Origin: Mycolicibacterium litorale
GTDB taxonomy: Bacteria > Actinomycetota > Actinomycetes > Mycobacteriales > Mycobacteriaceae
Direction: 5' to 3'
Assembly (NCBI RefSeq): GCF_010731695.1
Contig: NZ_AP022586.1
Location: 5,270,001-5,334,000, forward strand
DNA length: 64,000 nucleotides
Position 1 is the stretch's first letter; every line of letters starts with the position of its first letter. The position numbers and the translations under genes are program-made. Of this stretch, positions 18,192 through 28,171 are shown in pieces. The notes beneath the pieces are model-generated. The model searched no databases. It saw nothing but the letters and a program-made list of their open reading frames with translations, and was not told the origin of the DNA.

Positions 18192-19241
18192 ATGACCGAC
18201 AGGGTGGATGTGACATATCCCAATCCGACGGAACGGGGATCGGGCGAGGCCGTGTCCGCGCCCTTCCCCGAACCGGAACCTATCTCCACCGACCCCTCGC
18301 GCAACGCCAGAGTGCGGTTGGGCGACCGGGTGTTCCGGGGCCTCGCGGAGGGGTCCGGCGTCCTGATCGTCGCGATCATCGTGGCGATCGGGCTCTTCCT
18401 GCTGTGGCGCGCGGTCCCGGCCCTGGCGCGCAACGAGGCGAACTTCTTCCTCTACGGCGGTAACTGGGTCACCACCGACACGTCGGCGATGCAGTTCGGC
18501 ATCCTCGACCTGCTTCAGGTGACCGTGTTCGTGTCGGTGTTCGCGCTGGTGCTGGCGATGCCCGTCGCGCTCGGCATCGCGATCTACCTGACCAACTACG
18601 CCCACAAGCGGGTGGTCGGCCCGCTGGGTTACATGGTCGACCTGCTGGCCGCGGTGCCGTCGATCATCTACGGCGTGTGGGGGCTGTACGTGCTGGCCCC
18701 GGTGATCAAGCCGTTCGCGGTGTGGCTCAACGACACCCTCGGCTGGCTGTTCCTGTTCCAGACCGGCAACGCGTCGGTGGCCGGCGGCGGCACGATCTTC
18801 ACCGCGGGCATCGTGCTGGCGGTGATGATCCTGCCGATCATCACCGCGGTCACCCGCGAGGTGTTCGTGCAGACGCCGCGCGGCCAGATCGAGGCCGCGC
18901 TCGCGCTGGGCGCCACCCGCTGGGAGGTCGTGCGTACGACGGTGCTGCCGTTCGGCATGTCCGGCTACATCAGCGGCGCGATGCTCGGCCTCGGCCGCGC
19001 GCTCGGTGAGACGATCGCGCTGCTGATCATCCTGCGCGGCACCCAGCAGGCGTTCGGCTGGTCGCTGTTCGACGCCGGCTACACGTTCGCCAGCAAGATC
19101 GCCGCGGCGGCATCCGAGTTCAACGACCAGTACAAGGCGGGCGCCTACATCGCCGCCGGCCTCGTGCTGTTCATCCTGACGTTCGTGGTCAACTCGCTGG
19201 CCCGTGCCGCGGTCTCCGGAAAGGACAGGTCCGCATCGTGA
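18192..19241 (+). CDS. pstC: Phosphate ABC transporter permease PstC
   Basis: A 349-aa integral membrane protein, 49 bases after pstS. After a cytoplasmic N-terminus of about 50 residues there are six membrane helices and the inner-membrane permease EAA loop [20 protein letters not shown]. It forms the channel with PstA. The stop overlaps the pstA start (GTGA), as usual for this operon. Confidence 0.96.
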   Translation: MTDRVDVTYPNPTERGSGEAVSAPFPEPEPISTDPSRNARVRLGDRVFRGLAEGSGVLIVAIIVAIGLFLLWRAVPALARNEANFFLYGGNWVTTDTSAMQFGILDLLQVTVFVSVFALVLAMPVALGIAIYLTNYAHKRVVGPLGYMVDLLAAVPSIIYGVWGLYVLAPVIKPFAVWLNDTLGWLFLFQTGNASVAGGGTIFTAGIVLAVMILPIITAVTREVFVQTPRGQIEAALALGATRWEVVRTTVLPFGMSGYISGAMLGLGRALGETIALLIILRGTQQAFGWSLFDAGYTFASKIAAAASEFNDQYKAGAYIAAGLVLFILTFVVNSLARAAVSGKDRSAS

Positions 19242-20158
19242 CGACGACTTCGGCACTCGACAGCCCAGTCAAGGTCCCCACCTTCCAGGGCGTCAGCACC
19301 CGGCGCAAGATCACCAACAACGTCGCCACCGTCCTGGTGACCGCCTCCGTGCTGGTCGCGATCGTCCCGCTGCTGTGGGTGCTCTACACGGTGGTGTCCA
19401 AGGGCATCGGCGCGGTGACGTCGTCGACCTGGTGGACGAACTCACAGGCCGGGATGACGGCATTCCAGGCCGGCGGCGGCGCCTACCACGCGATCGTGGG
19501 CACCGTCCTGCAGGCGCTGATCTGCGCGGTCATCTCGATTCCGGTCGGCGTCTTCGTCGGCATCTATCTGGTCGAGTACGGCGGCGGCACGCGCCTGGGC
19601 AAGGTCACCACGTTCATGGTGGACATCCTCACCGGTGTGCCCTCGATCGTGGCGGCACTGTTCATCTACGCGCTGTGGGTGGCGACGCTGGGCTTCGAGC
19701 GTTCGGGTTTCGCGGTCTCGCTGGCCCTGGTGCTGCTGATGATCCCGGTGATCGTGCGGTCCACCGAGGAGATGCTGCGGGTCGTGCCGATGGACCTGCG
19801 CGAGGCGAGTTACGCACTGGGCGTACCGAAGTGGAAGACCATCTCGTCGATCGTGGTCCCGACGGCGCTGTCGGGCATCGTGACGGGAATCCTGCTGGCG
19901 CTGGCCCGCGTGATGGGTGAGACGGCGCCACTGCTGATCCTGGTCGGCTACGCGCAGGCGATGAACTTCGACATGTTCGGCGGCTTCATGGGATCGCTGC
20001 CCGGCATGATGTACGACCAGACCTCGGCCGGCGCCGGCGCCAACCCGGTGCCGACGGACCGCCTCTGGGGTGCGGCGTTGACGCTCGTCGTCTTGATCGC
20101 ACTGCTCAACGTCGGCGCGCGGTACCTCGCCAAATTCTTTGCCCCGAAGAAGATTTAG
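19238..20158 (+). CDS. pstA: Phosphate ABC transporter permease PstA
   Basis: GTG 19238 lies within the pstC stop. The 306-aa protein has six membrane helices and the EAA loop [19 protein letters not shown]. It pairs with PstC and the ATPase PstB; pstB starts 11 bases later. Length and order are those of known mycobacterial pst operons. Confidence 0.96.
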   Translation: MTTTSALDSPVKVPTFQGVSTRRKITNNVATVLVTASVLVAIVPLLWVLYTVVSKGIGAVTSSTWWTNSQAGMTAFQAGGGAYHAIVGTVLQALICAVISIPVGVFVGIYLVEYGGGTRLGKVTTFMVDILTGVPSIVAALFIYALWVATLGFERSGFAVSLALVLLMIPVIVRSTEEMLRVVPMDLREASYALGVPKWKTISSIVVPTALSGIVTGILLALARVMGETAPLLILVGYAQAMNFDMFGGFMGSLPGMMYDQTSAGAGANPVPTDRLWGAALTLVVLIALLNVGARYLAKFFAPKKI

Positions 20159-20169
20159 GAGTTCCTGAC

Positions 20170-20946
20170 ATGGCCAAACGGCTGGACCTCAAAGACGTCA
20201 ACATCTACTACGGGTCGTTCCACGCGGTCGCCGACGTGTCGATGTCGGTGCCGCCCAGGAGCGTCACCGCGTTCATCGGCCCGTCGGGCTGCGGCAAGTC
20301 GACGGTGCTGCGCACCCTCAACCGCATGCACGAGGTCATCCCCGGCGCCTACGTCAAGGGATCGGTGCTGCTCGACGGTGAGGACATCTACGGCGCGGGT
20401 GTCGACCCGGTCGGGGTGCGCAAGACCATCGGCATGGTGTTCCAGCGGCCGAATCCGTTCCCCACCATGTCGATTCGCGACAACGTGGTGGCGGGCCTGA
20501 AGCTGCAGGGCGTCCGGAACAAGAAGACCCTCGACGAGGTCGCGGAGCGTTCGCTCAAGGGCGCCAACCTGTGGACCGAGGTCAAGGACCGGCTCGACAA
20601 GCCGGGCGGCGGTCTGTCCGGCGGTCAGCAGCAGCGGCTGTGCATCGCGCGTGCCATCGCCGTGCAGCCCGACGTGCTGCTGATGGACGAGCCGTGTTCG
20701 GCGCTCGACCCGATCTCCACGCTCGCGATCGAGGACCTGATCGCCGAGCTCAAGCAGGACTTCACGATCGTGATCGTCACGCACAACATGCAGCAGGCCG
20801 CGCGGGTGAGCGATCAGACGGCGTTCTTCAACCTCGAGGCCACCGGCAAGCCGGGCAAGCTGATCGAGATCGACGACACCGAGAAGATCTTCTCCAACCC
20901 GACGCAGAAGGCCACCGAGGATTACATCTCCGGTCGCTTCGGCTGA
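20170..20946 (+). CDS. pstB: Phosphate ABC transporter ATPase PstB (PhoT)
   Basis: A 258-aa ABC ATPase with Walker [10 protein letters not shown] (about residues 38-46), Q-loop FQRPNPFP, signature LSGGQQQR, Walker [14 protein letters not shown] and the H-loop VTHNMQQ. It drives phosphate import through PstCA. TTTAGGAG just before the ATG is the ribosome binding site. A strong hairpin follows the stop and separates it from convergent phoU. Confidence 0.97.
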   Translation: MAKRLDLKDVNIYYGSFHAVADVSMSVPPRSVTAFIGPSGCGKSTVLRTLNRMHEVIPGAYVKGSVLLDGEDIYGAGVDPVGVRKTIGMVFQRPNPFPTMSIRDNVVAGLKLQGVRNKKTLDEVAERSLKGANLWTEVKDRLDKPGGGLSGGQQQRLCIARAIAVQPDVLLMDEPCSALDPISTLAIEDLIAELKQDFTIVIVTHNMQQAARVSDQTAFFNLEATGKPGKLIEIDDTEKIFSNPTQKATEDYISGRFG

Positions 20947-20964
20947 TCGTCCCCGCACACGACA

Positions 20965-20991
20965 CCGGCCCCGAGGATTCTCGGGGGCCGG
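20965..20991. terminator. Bidirectional terminator between pstB and phoU
   Basis: CCGGCCCCGAG and CTCGGGGGCCGG pair as an 11-bp stem with one bulged G and a 4-base loop. It lies between convergent stops at 20946 and 21009. Confidence 0.65.
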
Positions 20992-21008
20992 TTCGCGTCG
21001 GGGGCCGC

Positions 21009-21677
21009 TCAGTGCGGTGTGGTGATGACCTCGTCGACGGGGTAGGCGCCGGTGACCTGGAAGATCACCCGGCGGGCCACCTCGACGGCGTGGTCGGCGA
21101 AGCGTTCGTAGAACCGGCTCAACAGCGTGACGTCGACGGCCGCGGTGACACCGTGCTTCCACTCGCGGTCCATCAGCACGGTGAACAGGTGACGGTGCAG
21201 ATCGTCCATCGCATCGTCTTCCTCCTGGATCCGCGCGGCCTTCTCGGGGTCGCGGGTCTCCAGTACCTCCTGGGCGGCGTTGCCGAGTTCCACGGCCACC
21301 CGGCCCATTTCGGCGAAGTAGCCGTTGACCTCTTCGGGCAGCACGTGCTGCGGGTGCCGGCGGCGGGCGATCTTGGCGACGTGCAGCGCCAGCGCGCCCA
21401 TCCGGTCGACGTCGGCGACGATCTGGATGGAACTGACGACGGCGCGCAGATCGCCGGCGACCGGCGCCTGCAGCGCCAGCAGGACGAACGCGGCCTCCTC
21501 GGCGCGGGCGCTCATCGTGGCGATCTGATCGTGGTCGGAGATGACCTGTTCGGCCAGCACGAGGTCCGCCTGCAGCAGCGCCTGAGTCGCGCGTTCCATC
21601 GCCCCGCCGGCCAGACCGCACATCTCGCCGAGCTGATCGGTGAGAGCCCCTAGTTGCTCGTGGTACGCGGTTCGCAT
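21009..21677 (-). CDS. phoU: Phosphate system regulator PhoU (PhoY)
   Basis: A 222-aa all-helical protein made of two PhoU repeats (about 8-100 and 112-205), with metal-type motifs [13 protein letters not shown] and the second-repeat [15 protein letters not shown]. PhoU/PhoY links the Pst transporter to the SenX3 sensor and keeps the Pho response off when phosphate is plentiful; in mycobacteria loss alters persister formation. It is convergent with pstB instead of being the last operon gene, as is usual for mycobacteria. Confidence 0.94.
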   Translation of the reverse strand: MRTAYHEQLGALTDQLGEMCGLAGGAMERATQALLQADLVLAEQVISDHDQIATMSARAEEAAFVLLALQAPVAGDLRAVVSSIQIVADVDRMGALALHVAKIARRRHPQHVLPEEVNGYFAEMGRVAVELGNAAQEVLETRDPEKAARIQEEDDAMDDLHRHLFTVLMDREWKHGVTAAVDVTLLSRFYERFADHAVEVARRVIFQVTGAYPVDEVITTPH

Positions 21678-21768
21678 GGAGCAAGCCTAGAGGTTGTGAC
21701 GGTGCATCGTCACGACGACGCGGATGAACTGAAGGTGAATGCCACCTGCCCAAACGCCGCCCGGGGCG

Positions 21769-23919
21769 TCACTCACACGTGGTATCGGCCGCGTTGGTGA
21801 CGTTGAGGTCCTCGGGCAGCGGAGCGGGCGTGCTGCCGGTGTCATGTAACACGTTCACCTGTACCGGCGAGCCGCTGGGAGTCGGCGCGGCGACGGCGTT
21901 GAAATCGCTGCCGAGCACCACCTGGACGATGTCGCCCATCCCGGTGACGCGTTCGATCGTCGGATTCTGGAACGACGACGCGACCGTCGCCGCGGCCTGT
22001 TCGTTGCCGGGGGAGAAGAACACCGTCGTCGCGTTGAGCTCGCTCGGGTAGTCGTCCGGGGTGGTGACGTTGAACCCGTGCTGCTGCAGGGCGTTGGCCG
22101 CGGTGGCGCCCAGGCCGGTCTGCCCCGTCGAGTTCGACACCTGGACCGTGACGTCCTGCGGTTCGGTGGTGACCGCGTTGACCAGTTCCGCGGTCGACTG
22201 GTCGTCCTGTGCCGGGGCCTCGGCCTCGGGGTTCGACGTCGTCGACTCCGGGGTGCCGGGCACCGGGGTGTTGTCGGCGTTCTTCTCGCCGGGCAGCGGG
22301 TCGTCGTTGATGATCGCGTCGAACAGGGCCCGCATGTCGTCGGTGCGCGGGGTCTCGTTGCCCCACTCGTCGGCGTAGCCGGTGGTCGGCACGGTCACGA
22401 ACGTGATCCGCCCCGCGGTCACCCCCTGGATCGACTGGCCGAGCGTCACCAGGTCGCGGGTGTCGATGTTGTCGACGTAGCTGTCGTCGATGAACATGTT
22501 CACGACGTTGTTCAGCTTGGACAGCGAGAAGAACACCTCTTTGGAGATCAGCGAGCGCAGCAGCGACGACAGGAACCGCTGCTGGCGTTTGATGCGGCCA
22601 TAGTCGCCGTTGATCTCGGTCGTGACCTGCCGGGCGCGCACGTAGTTGAGCGCGGTGTGCCCGTCGACCATCTGGCGGCCCGCCGTCGACAGCACCGTGC
22701 CGAGTTCGTAGTCCTCGAGCGGTTCGGTGCTGCAGACCTCGACGCCACCGAGGGCGTCGACCATCTTCGAGAACCCGGCGAAGTCGACGGCCATGAAGCG
22801 GTTCACCGACAGCCCCGACAGCTTCTGCACCACCTTGACCAGGCACTTGGGGCCGCCGACCGCGTAGGCGGAGTTCAGCTTGTATTCGGTGTAGACCGTC
22901 TCGCGCCCGTACATCGGCGACTCGGGATCGGTGATCGGGCCGTACGCACCCGTCTCGGGGTTCCACGGCTCGCACTCCATCGGATCGATGGACAGATCGC
23001 GGGGGAACGACACCGCCACCACGCGTTTCCGGTTGGCGGGGATGTTGACCAGCATGACGGTGTCGGAGCGGGCGCCCGCGGCGTCGTCGGTGGTGCCCGC
23101 GCCCATGCCGCTGTTCTCGCCGATGCGGCTGTCCACGCCGACGATCAGGAAGTTCTCGTCGCCGAACTGGGCGTTGGGATCGAGGATGTCGCGGCTGTCC
23201 TGGTCCAGCGCGGACACCCGGTTCATGCTGTTGTTCTTCGAGGACTGCCACTGCCAGGCGCCGCCGGTCAGCACGAGGGCGAGCACCGCCAGCAGCGCGG
23301 CCGCGGCGCGCCCGGCCAGGATGACCCGGCGGCGTCGGTGCGGTTCGTCGTCAGCGATGACGGCCGTGTCGTCGCCGATCCGGTACGGCGGCACCCGGTC
23401 CCCGGGTTCGTCGGCCAGCAGCGGCAGTTCCTCGGCGTAGGCGCTGGTGGCCGCCGGAATGATCTCGGTGTCCTGACGGTCCGGATCGCCGGGTGCGTGG
23501 ATCGGCTCCAGGATCGGTTCGACGATCGGCGCAAGGATCTCGGTCGCGGGGGCGGGCGGCTCGGCTTCGGCTTCCGGCTCGGGCTCGGGGTCCGGCTCGG
23601 GGTCGGGCTCGGCGCGCCTGCGCTTCGGCGTGACCTCGGCGGGTCCGGTGCCGTCGCCGTTGAGCTTGGCGATCAGGTCGGCGACGGTCACCACCCCCCC
23701 GGTGTGGCTGCCCGTGGATTCCTCGTCGGTCTCCTCCGGTGCCACCGGCTCGGGTTCGGCCGCGCGCCGCTTCAGCGGTTCGCTGCGCTCCCACGGCGCG
23801 GCACCTGGTGATCGCTGCGACGATCGGGTAAGCCATTGGTTGTCCCAGTCGGACCGTGGCTCGCGGGGACGCCGAGGGTCAGGAGTGGCATCAGCACCTG
23901 GGCTGTCGCCGTCACTCAT
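21769..23919 (-). CDS. LytR-CpsA-Psr family protein, large form (Rv0822c type)
   Basis: I choose ATG 23919 over TTG 23925, as GGAGG lies 10 bases before the ATG; this gives 716 aa. Order: a long acidic, proline-rich cytoplasmic region (about 1-200), one membrane helix (about 206-226), an LCP domain (about 255-440, with RSDTVMLVNIPANRKRVV, SFPRDL and NYVRARQ), a linker and a LytR_C domain (about 590-675, VQVSNSTGQTGLGATAANAL). LCP enzymes join arabinogalactan to peptidoglycan outside the membrane. Mycobacteria have several paralogs; this one is long in its N-terminal tail and need not be the main ligase. Confidence 0.9.
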   Translation of the reverse strand: MSDGDSPGADATPDPRRPREPRSDWDNQWLTRSSQRSPGAAPWERSEPLKRRAAEPEPVAPEETDEESTGSHTGGVVTVADLIAKLNGDGTGPAEVTPKRRRAEPDPEPDPEPEPEAEAEPPAPATEILAPIVEPILEPIHAPGDPDRQDTEIIPAATSAYAEELPLLADEPGDRVPPYRIGDDTAVIADDEPHRRRRVILAGRAAAALLAVLALVLTGGAWQWQSSKNNSMNRVSALDQDSRDILDPNAQFGDENFLIVGVDSRIGENSGMGAGTTDDAAGARSDTVMLVNIPANRKRVVAVSFPRDLSIDPMECEPWNPETGAYGPITDPESPMYGRETVYTEYKLNSAYAVGGPKCLVKVVQKLSGLSVNRFMAVDFAGFSKMVDALGGVEVCSTEPLEDYELGTVLSTAGRQMVDGHTALNYVRARQVTTEINGDYGRIKRQQRFLSSLLRSLISKEVFFSLSKLNNVVNMFIDDSYVDNIDTRDLVTLGQSIQGVTAGRITFVTVPTTGYADEWGNETPRTDDMRALFDAIINDDPLPGEKNADNTPVPGTPESTTSNPEAEAPAQDDQSTAELVNAVTTEPQDVTVQVSNSTGQTGLGATAANALQQHGFNVTTPDDYPSELNATTVFFSPGNEQAAATVASSFQNPTIERVTGMGDIVQVVLGSDFNAVAAPTPSGSPVQVNVLHDTGSTPAPLPEDLNVTNAADTTCE

Positions 23920-24112
23920 GTCCAACCGGCCTCCGACTCTGTCCAGCGTCGCGAACGCGCGCAGTGCTCACTGTCTTGTAGCAGCACAACCGGAACTCCG
24001 CCACCGGAGCCGGGCTGCAGCGAGACCCACATCGTACTGAGCGATCCTGTGAGGGATCCAGCCGGCGAACGTCTCGACCGCGTCTCGGTATGGCGTCGGG
24101 CGTCGCGACCGG

Positions 24113-25246
24113 TCAGCCGCCGGAGTGCATGACGTCCGCACCCGCGGGCACCGTGCAGTCGTCGGGGTCGGCCAGCCAGCCCTCGGGAAGGGACACCGAA
24201 GCCGCCGAACCCTGCCGTCCACGCGGACCGGCCGCCGCGGCCGGGAAGGGGACGTCGGGGTCGAGCTGGTCGAGCAGTGCGGAGAGCTCGGCGCGGGTCT
24301 TGACCAGCGCGAGCGCGCGGCGAAGGTCCGATCCGGCCGGGAATCCGTGCAGATACCAGGCCACGTGCTTGCGGATGTCGCGCATCGCCTTGTCCTCACC
24401 GAAGTGGTCGGTGAGCAGTTCGCCGTGCCTGCGGACGATGTCGGCGACCTCGCCGAGCGTGGGCGGCACCGGCAGGGGGCGGCCGGTGAACTTCGCCGAC
24501 AGCTCGGCGAACAGCCACGGCCGGCCCAGGCAGCCGCGGCCGATCACGACGCCGTCGCAGCCGGTGGCGGCCATCATCGCCACCGCGTCGTCGGCGTCGA
24601 AGATGTCGCCGTTGCCCAGCACCGGAACGGAGGTCACGTGCGCCTTCAGCGCGCCGATCTGGTCCCAGTCGGCGGTGCCGGAGTAGCGCTGGGCCGCGGT
24701 GCGCGCGTGCAGGGCGACGGCGGCCGCACCCTCCTCGGCGGCGATGCGGCCGGCGTCGAGGTGGGTGTGGTGGTCATCGTCGATGCCGATGCGGAACTTG
24801 ACGGTGACGGGGATGTCGGTGCCCTGAGTGGCGGTGACTGCGGCGCGCACAATCTGCCCGAAGAGCTTGCGCTTGTAGGGCAGCGCGGCGCCGCCGCCGC
24901 GCTTGGTGACCTTGGGGACCGGGCAGCCGAAGTTCATGTCGATGTGGTCGGCCATGCCCTCGTCGGCGATCATCTTCGCCGCGGCGTAGGTGGTGGCCGG
25001 GTCGACGGTGTAGAGCTGCAGCGATCGCGGCGACTCGTCGGGCGCGAACGCGGTCATGTGCATGGTGACCGGATGACGCTCGACGAGCGCGCGGGCAGTC
25101 ACCATCTCGCACACGTACAGGCCGCTGACCGTCCCCGCCTTGGCGATCTCGAGCTCACGGCACAGGGTGCGGAAGGCGACGTTGGTGACCCCGGCCATCG
25201 GTGCCAGCACGACCGGGCTGGGCAACGCCAGCGGCCCGATCCGCAA
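24113..25246 (-). CDS. dus: tRNA-dihydrouridine synthase (DusB-like)
   Basis: A 377-aa TIM-barrel FMN enzyme. Visible motifs are VVLAPMAGVTNVAFR, IDMNFGCPVPKVTKRGGGAAL (with the catalytic Cys), VTVKFRIGIDDDH, ALHARTAAQRYSG and GNGDIFDADDA, GVVIGRGCLGRPW. It reduces uridines in the tRNA D-loop with NADPH. The start used, TTG 25246, is the only start seen just after desA1; no ATG or GTG lies in frame before the desA1 stop, and the M. tuberculosis protein is slightly longer. It is 29 bases after desA1 on the same strand. Confidence 0.92.
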   Translation of the reverse strand: MRIGPLALPSPVVLAPMAGVTNVAFRTLCRELEIAKAGTVSGLYVCEMVTARALVERHPVTMHMTAFAPDESPRSLQLYTVDPATTYAAAKMIADEGMADHIDMNFGCPVPKVTKRGGGAALPYKRKLFGQIVRAAVTATQGTDIPVTVKFRIGIDDDHHTHLDAGRIAAEEGAAAVALHARTAAQRYSGTADWDQIGALKAHVTSVPVLGNGDIFDADDAVAMMAATGCDGVVIGRGCLGRPWLFAELSAKFTGRPLPVPPTLGEVADIVRRHGELLTDHFGEDKAMRDIRKHVAWYLHGFPAGSDLRRALALVKTRAELSALLDQLDPDVPFPAAAAGPRGRQGSAASVSLPEGWLADPDDCTVPAGADVMHSGG

Positions 25247-25275
25247 GCCGGATCGGGCCGTGACGGCGGGTGGGG

Positions 25276-26271
25276 CTACGACGCTGATGACGCGAGGACC
25301 TTACTGGCCTTCTTCTCGGCCATCTTGGCTTCGCGCTCGAGACGCTTCTGCTTGGCGTTCTCGAACTTCTCGCAGGCCTCCTTGAGCTCCTCGACGAGCA
25401 CGCCGAGGTCGTCGCGCATGCGGGCGGCCTCACCGGTGAAGTCCTCACGCTCGAAGATCCGCCACTTCTTGAGCACCGGCATCACCACGTCGTCGAGGTG
25501 GATCCGCGGGTCGTAGACGCCGCCGACGGCGATGATCACGGCCTTGCGGCGGAACTCGGGCACGGTGTACCCGGGCATCTTGAAGTTGCGCAGGACCCGG
25601 TGCAGCGAGTGCATGGCCTGATCGGGCGCGATCTCGAAGCCGGCCTCGGACACGTCGCGGTAGAAGATCATGTGCAGGTTCTCGTCGGCCGAGACCCGCT
25701 GCAGCAGCTGGTCGGCGACCGGCTCCGCACACGCCTTGCCGGTGTTGCGGTGCGAGACGCGGGTGGCGAGTTCCTGGAAGGTCACGTAGATGACCGAGTC
25801 GAACAGGCTCTCGGCGAACAGGTCGCCCTGCTGGTTCTGGCCGGGGGAGAAGCCGCGGGTCATCTGCTCGACGCGCAGTTCCTCCAGTTGCACGGGATCG
25901 ACCGCGCGGGTCACGACGAGGTAGTCGCGCAGGGCGATGCCGTGCCGGTTCTCCTCGGCGGTCCAGCGGTTCACCCACTGACCCCAGGCGCCGTCCATGC
26001 TCATGTTCATCGCGATCTCTCGGTGATACGACGGCAGGTTGTCCTCGGTGAGCAGGTTCTGCACCATCGCGGTCTGCGCGACCTCCGAGAGCTTCGACTG
26101 CTCGGGATCCCAGTCCTGACCGCCCAGCGCGTAGTAGTTCTTGCCGTCCGTCCACGGGATGTAGTCGTGCGGGTTCCAGTCCTTGCGCATCGTCAGGTGC
26201 CGGTTGAGCAGCTTCTCGACGACCGGCTCCAGCTCGTGCAGCAGGTGCAGGTCGGTCAGGTTCTCGTGCAT
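25276..26271 (-). CDS. desA1: Acyl-[ACP] desaturase DesA1
   Basis: ATG 26271 with AGGAGGA upstream gives 331 aa. Di-iron ligand motifs are EENRHG and DENLHM, the two (E/D)ExxH sites of soluble acyl-ACP desaturases, in a four-helix bundle. The C-terminal tail is rich in Lys and Glu. In mycobacteria DesA1 puts double bonds into the meromycolate chain and is essential for mycolic acid synthesis. M. tuberculosis work reports repression of desA1 and desA2 by the TetR protein MadR. Its promoter carries an 11-mer that also occurs in the fadA operator. Confidence 0.94.
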   Translation of the reverse strand: MHENLTDLHLLHELEPVVEKLLNRHLTMRKDWNPHDYIPWTDGKNYYALGGQDWDPEQSKLSEVAQTAMVQNLLTEDNLPSYHREIAMNMSMDGAWGQWVNRWTAEENRHGIALRDYLVVTRAVDPVQLEELRVEQMTRGFSPGQNQQGDLFAESLFDSVIYVTFQELATRVSHRNTGKACAEPVADQLLQRVSADENLHMIFYRDVSEAGFEIAPDQAMHSLHRVLRNFKMPGYTVPEFRRKAVIIAVGGVYDPRIHLDDVVMPVLKKWRIFEREDFTGEAARMRDDLGVLVEELKEACEKFENAKQKRLEREAKMAEKKASKVLASSAS

Positions 26272-26317
26272 CGGTGCTCGTCCTCCTCGCGGTGCAGAGC
26301 TCGTCGGAGTTATCTGT

Positions 26318-26340
26318 ACCTGTTGGTTGCACTCAATATA
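26318..26340 (-). promoter_or_regulatory. desA1 promoter and putative operator half-site
   Basis: On the minus strand a TATATT -10 (26335-26340) is followed by AACCAACAGGT (26318-26328) spanning the expected transcription start. The 11-mer is identical to half of the perfect palindrome upstream of fadA. The 5' UTR would be near 57 bases. Confidence 0.5.
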
Positions 26341-26485
26341 TGTGTGTACTCCGGTGACATCAAGTTCCCTCGTGCGAGTGTCACGCGGGTCACCGACGCC
26401 GGCCCCACGCATCCGGGACCACGTTCTCCGGGCTCTGCGACGTCCGTTCGGAGTACCCCCGATCGGGGGCTGCCACGCACCGGTG

Positions 26486-27070
26486 TCAGTGGCTGGCAAC
26501 CCTGCTGAGCAGCATGTCGACGCAGTAGTCGATGAACTGTTCGCGGGTCGCGGTCAGCCGGCCGTCGAGGTAGGCGGTGAACAGGGCGGTCAGCGCGCCG
26601 ATCAGCCCGGTGGCGACCATCGCCTGCACTGCGGGGTCGGTGATGCGGGTGAGCTTGCGCTGCACCAGGTCGATGAAGTTGGGCATCCACTCGGCGCCCG
26701 ACTGGGTGAGGATCGGCTCGGACGCCGGCGCCAGCAGCAGTACCCGGCCGCGGGTGGGGTCGTCCACCATCAGCGCCACGAAGCGTTCGACGGCGTCGCG
26801 CGGCGTCTCGGCATGGAGCAGGGTCGACATCGCGCGGGTGCAGACGTCGTCGTAGACGGCGCGGACGAATTCGTCGCGGTCGACGAAGCTCTCGTAGAAA
26901 TAGCGTTCGGTCAGCCCGGCCTCCCGGCACACCGCGCGCACGGTCAGCACCGACCCGCCCGCATTGCCCAGCAGCGTCACGCCTGCGGCGATCAGTTCGT
27001 CACGGCGCAACGCCTGGCGGTCCTGCAGAGGGACCCCGGACCAGCGTCCGCGTCGTTGACCGGAAGACAC
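26486..27070 (-). CDS. TetR family transcriptional regulator
   Basis: I take GTG 27070, preceded by AGGAG, as the start (194 aa); a TTG at 27109 would put the start on top of a palindromic operator. The N-terminal helix-turn-helix (about 20-65) reads LTVRAVCREAGLTERYFYESFVDRDE; the C-terminal ligand domain is divergent. It is divergent from the DUF2236 oxygenase gene with 72 bases between, and an imperfect 18-bp inverted repeat in that gap is its likely binding site. The inducer is unknown. Confidence 0.85.
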   Translation of the reverse strand: MSSGQRRGRWSGVPLQDRQALRRDELIAAGVTLLGNAGGSVLTVRAVCREAGLTERYFYESFVDRDEFVRAVYDDVCTRAMSTLLHAETPRDAVERFVALMVDDPTRGRVLLLAPASEPILTQSGAEWMPNFIDLVQRKLTRITDPAVQAMVATGLIGALTALFTAYLDGRLTATREQFIDYCVDMLLSRVASH

Positions 27071-27090
27071 ATCGCTCCTAAGCTCATCTC

Positions 27091-27108
27091 TGACAACGCG
27101 TGTAGTCA
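27091..27108. promoter_or_regulatory. Imperfect palindrome between tetR and DUF2236 genes
   Basis: TGACAACGCGTGTAGTCA has 14 of 18 symmetric positions with TGAC/GTCA ends. It lies centrally between the divergent starts at 27070 and 27143, the usual place of a TetR operator controlling both genes. Confidence 0.45.
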
Positions 27109-27142
27109 AAGTTCGTCACTGACGCCGACAGGAAGTGCACCA

Positions 27143-28147
27143 GTGAGCCAAGATACTTCTGCGGTACCCCTCGCGGCCAGCGAATCCGCCCCCCTGGCGA
27201 GTGGATGTCCGGTGACGTCAGGCGGTTACGACGGCCCACCTCCGCTGGGTCCCGACTCGCTGACATGGAAGCTGTTCGGGGACTGGCGAGGCCTGCTGCA
27301 GGGCCCGTGGGCGGGGTCGATGCAGAACATGCATCCCCAACTCGGCGCCGCCGTGCAGGAGCACTCCATCTTCTTCATGGAACGGCTGCCGCGACTGCTG
27401 CGCTCGCTGTACCCCATCGGCGGAGTGGTGTTCGACGGCGAGCGTGCCCCGCAGACCGGCGCCGAGGTGCGCGACTACCACATCGGCATCAAGGGCGTCG
27501 ACGATCAGGGCCGCCGCTACAGCGCGCTGAACCCCGACGTCTTCTACTGGGCGCACTCGACGTTCTTCATGGGCACGATCCTGACCGCCGAGCGCTTCGG
27601 CGACGGCCTCACCGAAGACCAGAAGCGCCAACTGTTCGACGAACACATCACCTGGTACCGCATGTACGGGATGAGCATGCGGCCGGTGCCCGAGACGTGG
27701 GAGGAGTTCTGCGAGTACTGGGATCACATGTGCCGCAACGTGTTGGAGAACAACTGGGCGGCGCGCGAAGTGCTCGACCTGTCGACCATGCCGAAACATC
27801 CGTCGCTGCAATGGGTTCCGGACTGGATGTGGAAGCTGCACCTCAAGGTGCTCGGACCGTTCGCGGTGTGGGTGACCGTGGGCCTGTACGACCAGCCGGT
27901 GCGGGATCTGATGGGCTACAGCTGGTCCCGCCGCGACGAGCGGCTGCACTGGTTGTTCGGGCGTGTCGTCAACCTGACGTTCAAGCTGCTGCCCGAACGC
28001 AGGCGCTACCACCCCCGGGCCCGGTCCGGCTGGGACCGCGAGGGCGGCAGGCTGCCTGCCGACCACCCGCTGGTCCACACGCCTGCCCGTAACCTGCCGC
28101 CGGTCGAGTACCGCGACAGCCCGATGCACTACTGCCCGAAGGTGTAA
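27143..28147 (+). CDS. DUF2236 / MpaB-type heme oxygenase family protein
   Basis: GTG 27143, 7 bases after AGGAAG, gives 334 aa. The protein fits the oxygenase MpaB/Rv0826 family: FGDWRGLLQGPWAGSMQNMHP, AVQEHSIFFMERLPRLLRS, then a second block YWAHSTFFMGTILTAERFG and the EHITWYRMYGM segment. Conserved His and Arg residues are those used for heme in latex-clearing and fungal MpaB enzymes, so an oxidase/oxygenase role is plausible; the substrate is unknown. It is controlled most likely by the divergent TetR protein. Confidence 0.85.
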   Translation: MSQDTSAVPLAASESAPLASGCPVTSGGYDGPPPLGPDSLTWKLFGDWRGLLQGPWAGSMQNMHPQLGAAVQEHSIFFMERLPRLLRSLYPIGGVVFDGERAPQTGAEVRDYHIGIKGVDDQGRRYSALNPDVFYWAHSTFFMGTILTAERFGDGLTEDQKRQLFDEHITWYRMYGMSMRPVPETWEEFCEYWDHMCRNVLENNWAAREVLDLSTMPKHPSLQWVPDWMWKLHLKVLGPFAVWVTVGLYDQPVRDLMGYSWSRRDERLHWLFGRVVNLTFKLLPERRRYHPRARSGWDREGGRLPADHPLVHTPARNLPPVEYRDSPMHYCPKV

Positions 28148-28171
28148 GCGCGCCGCCGCCGCCCGTTCAGG

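Noticed and set aside
22078..23811. Long plus-strand frame of 577 codons opposite the LytR-CpsA-Psr gene
   Set aside because: No family motif, low-complexity His/Arg/Val composition and no promoter or ribosome site; the minus strand carries clear LCP domains.
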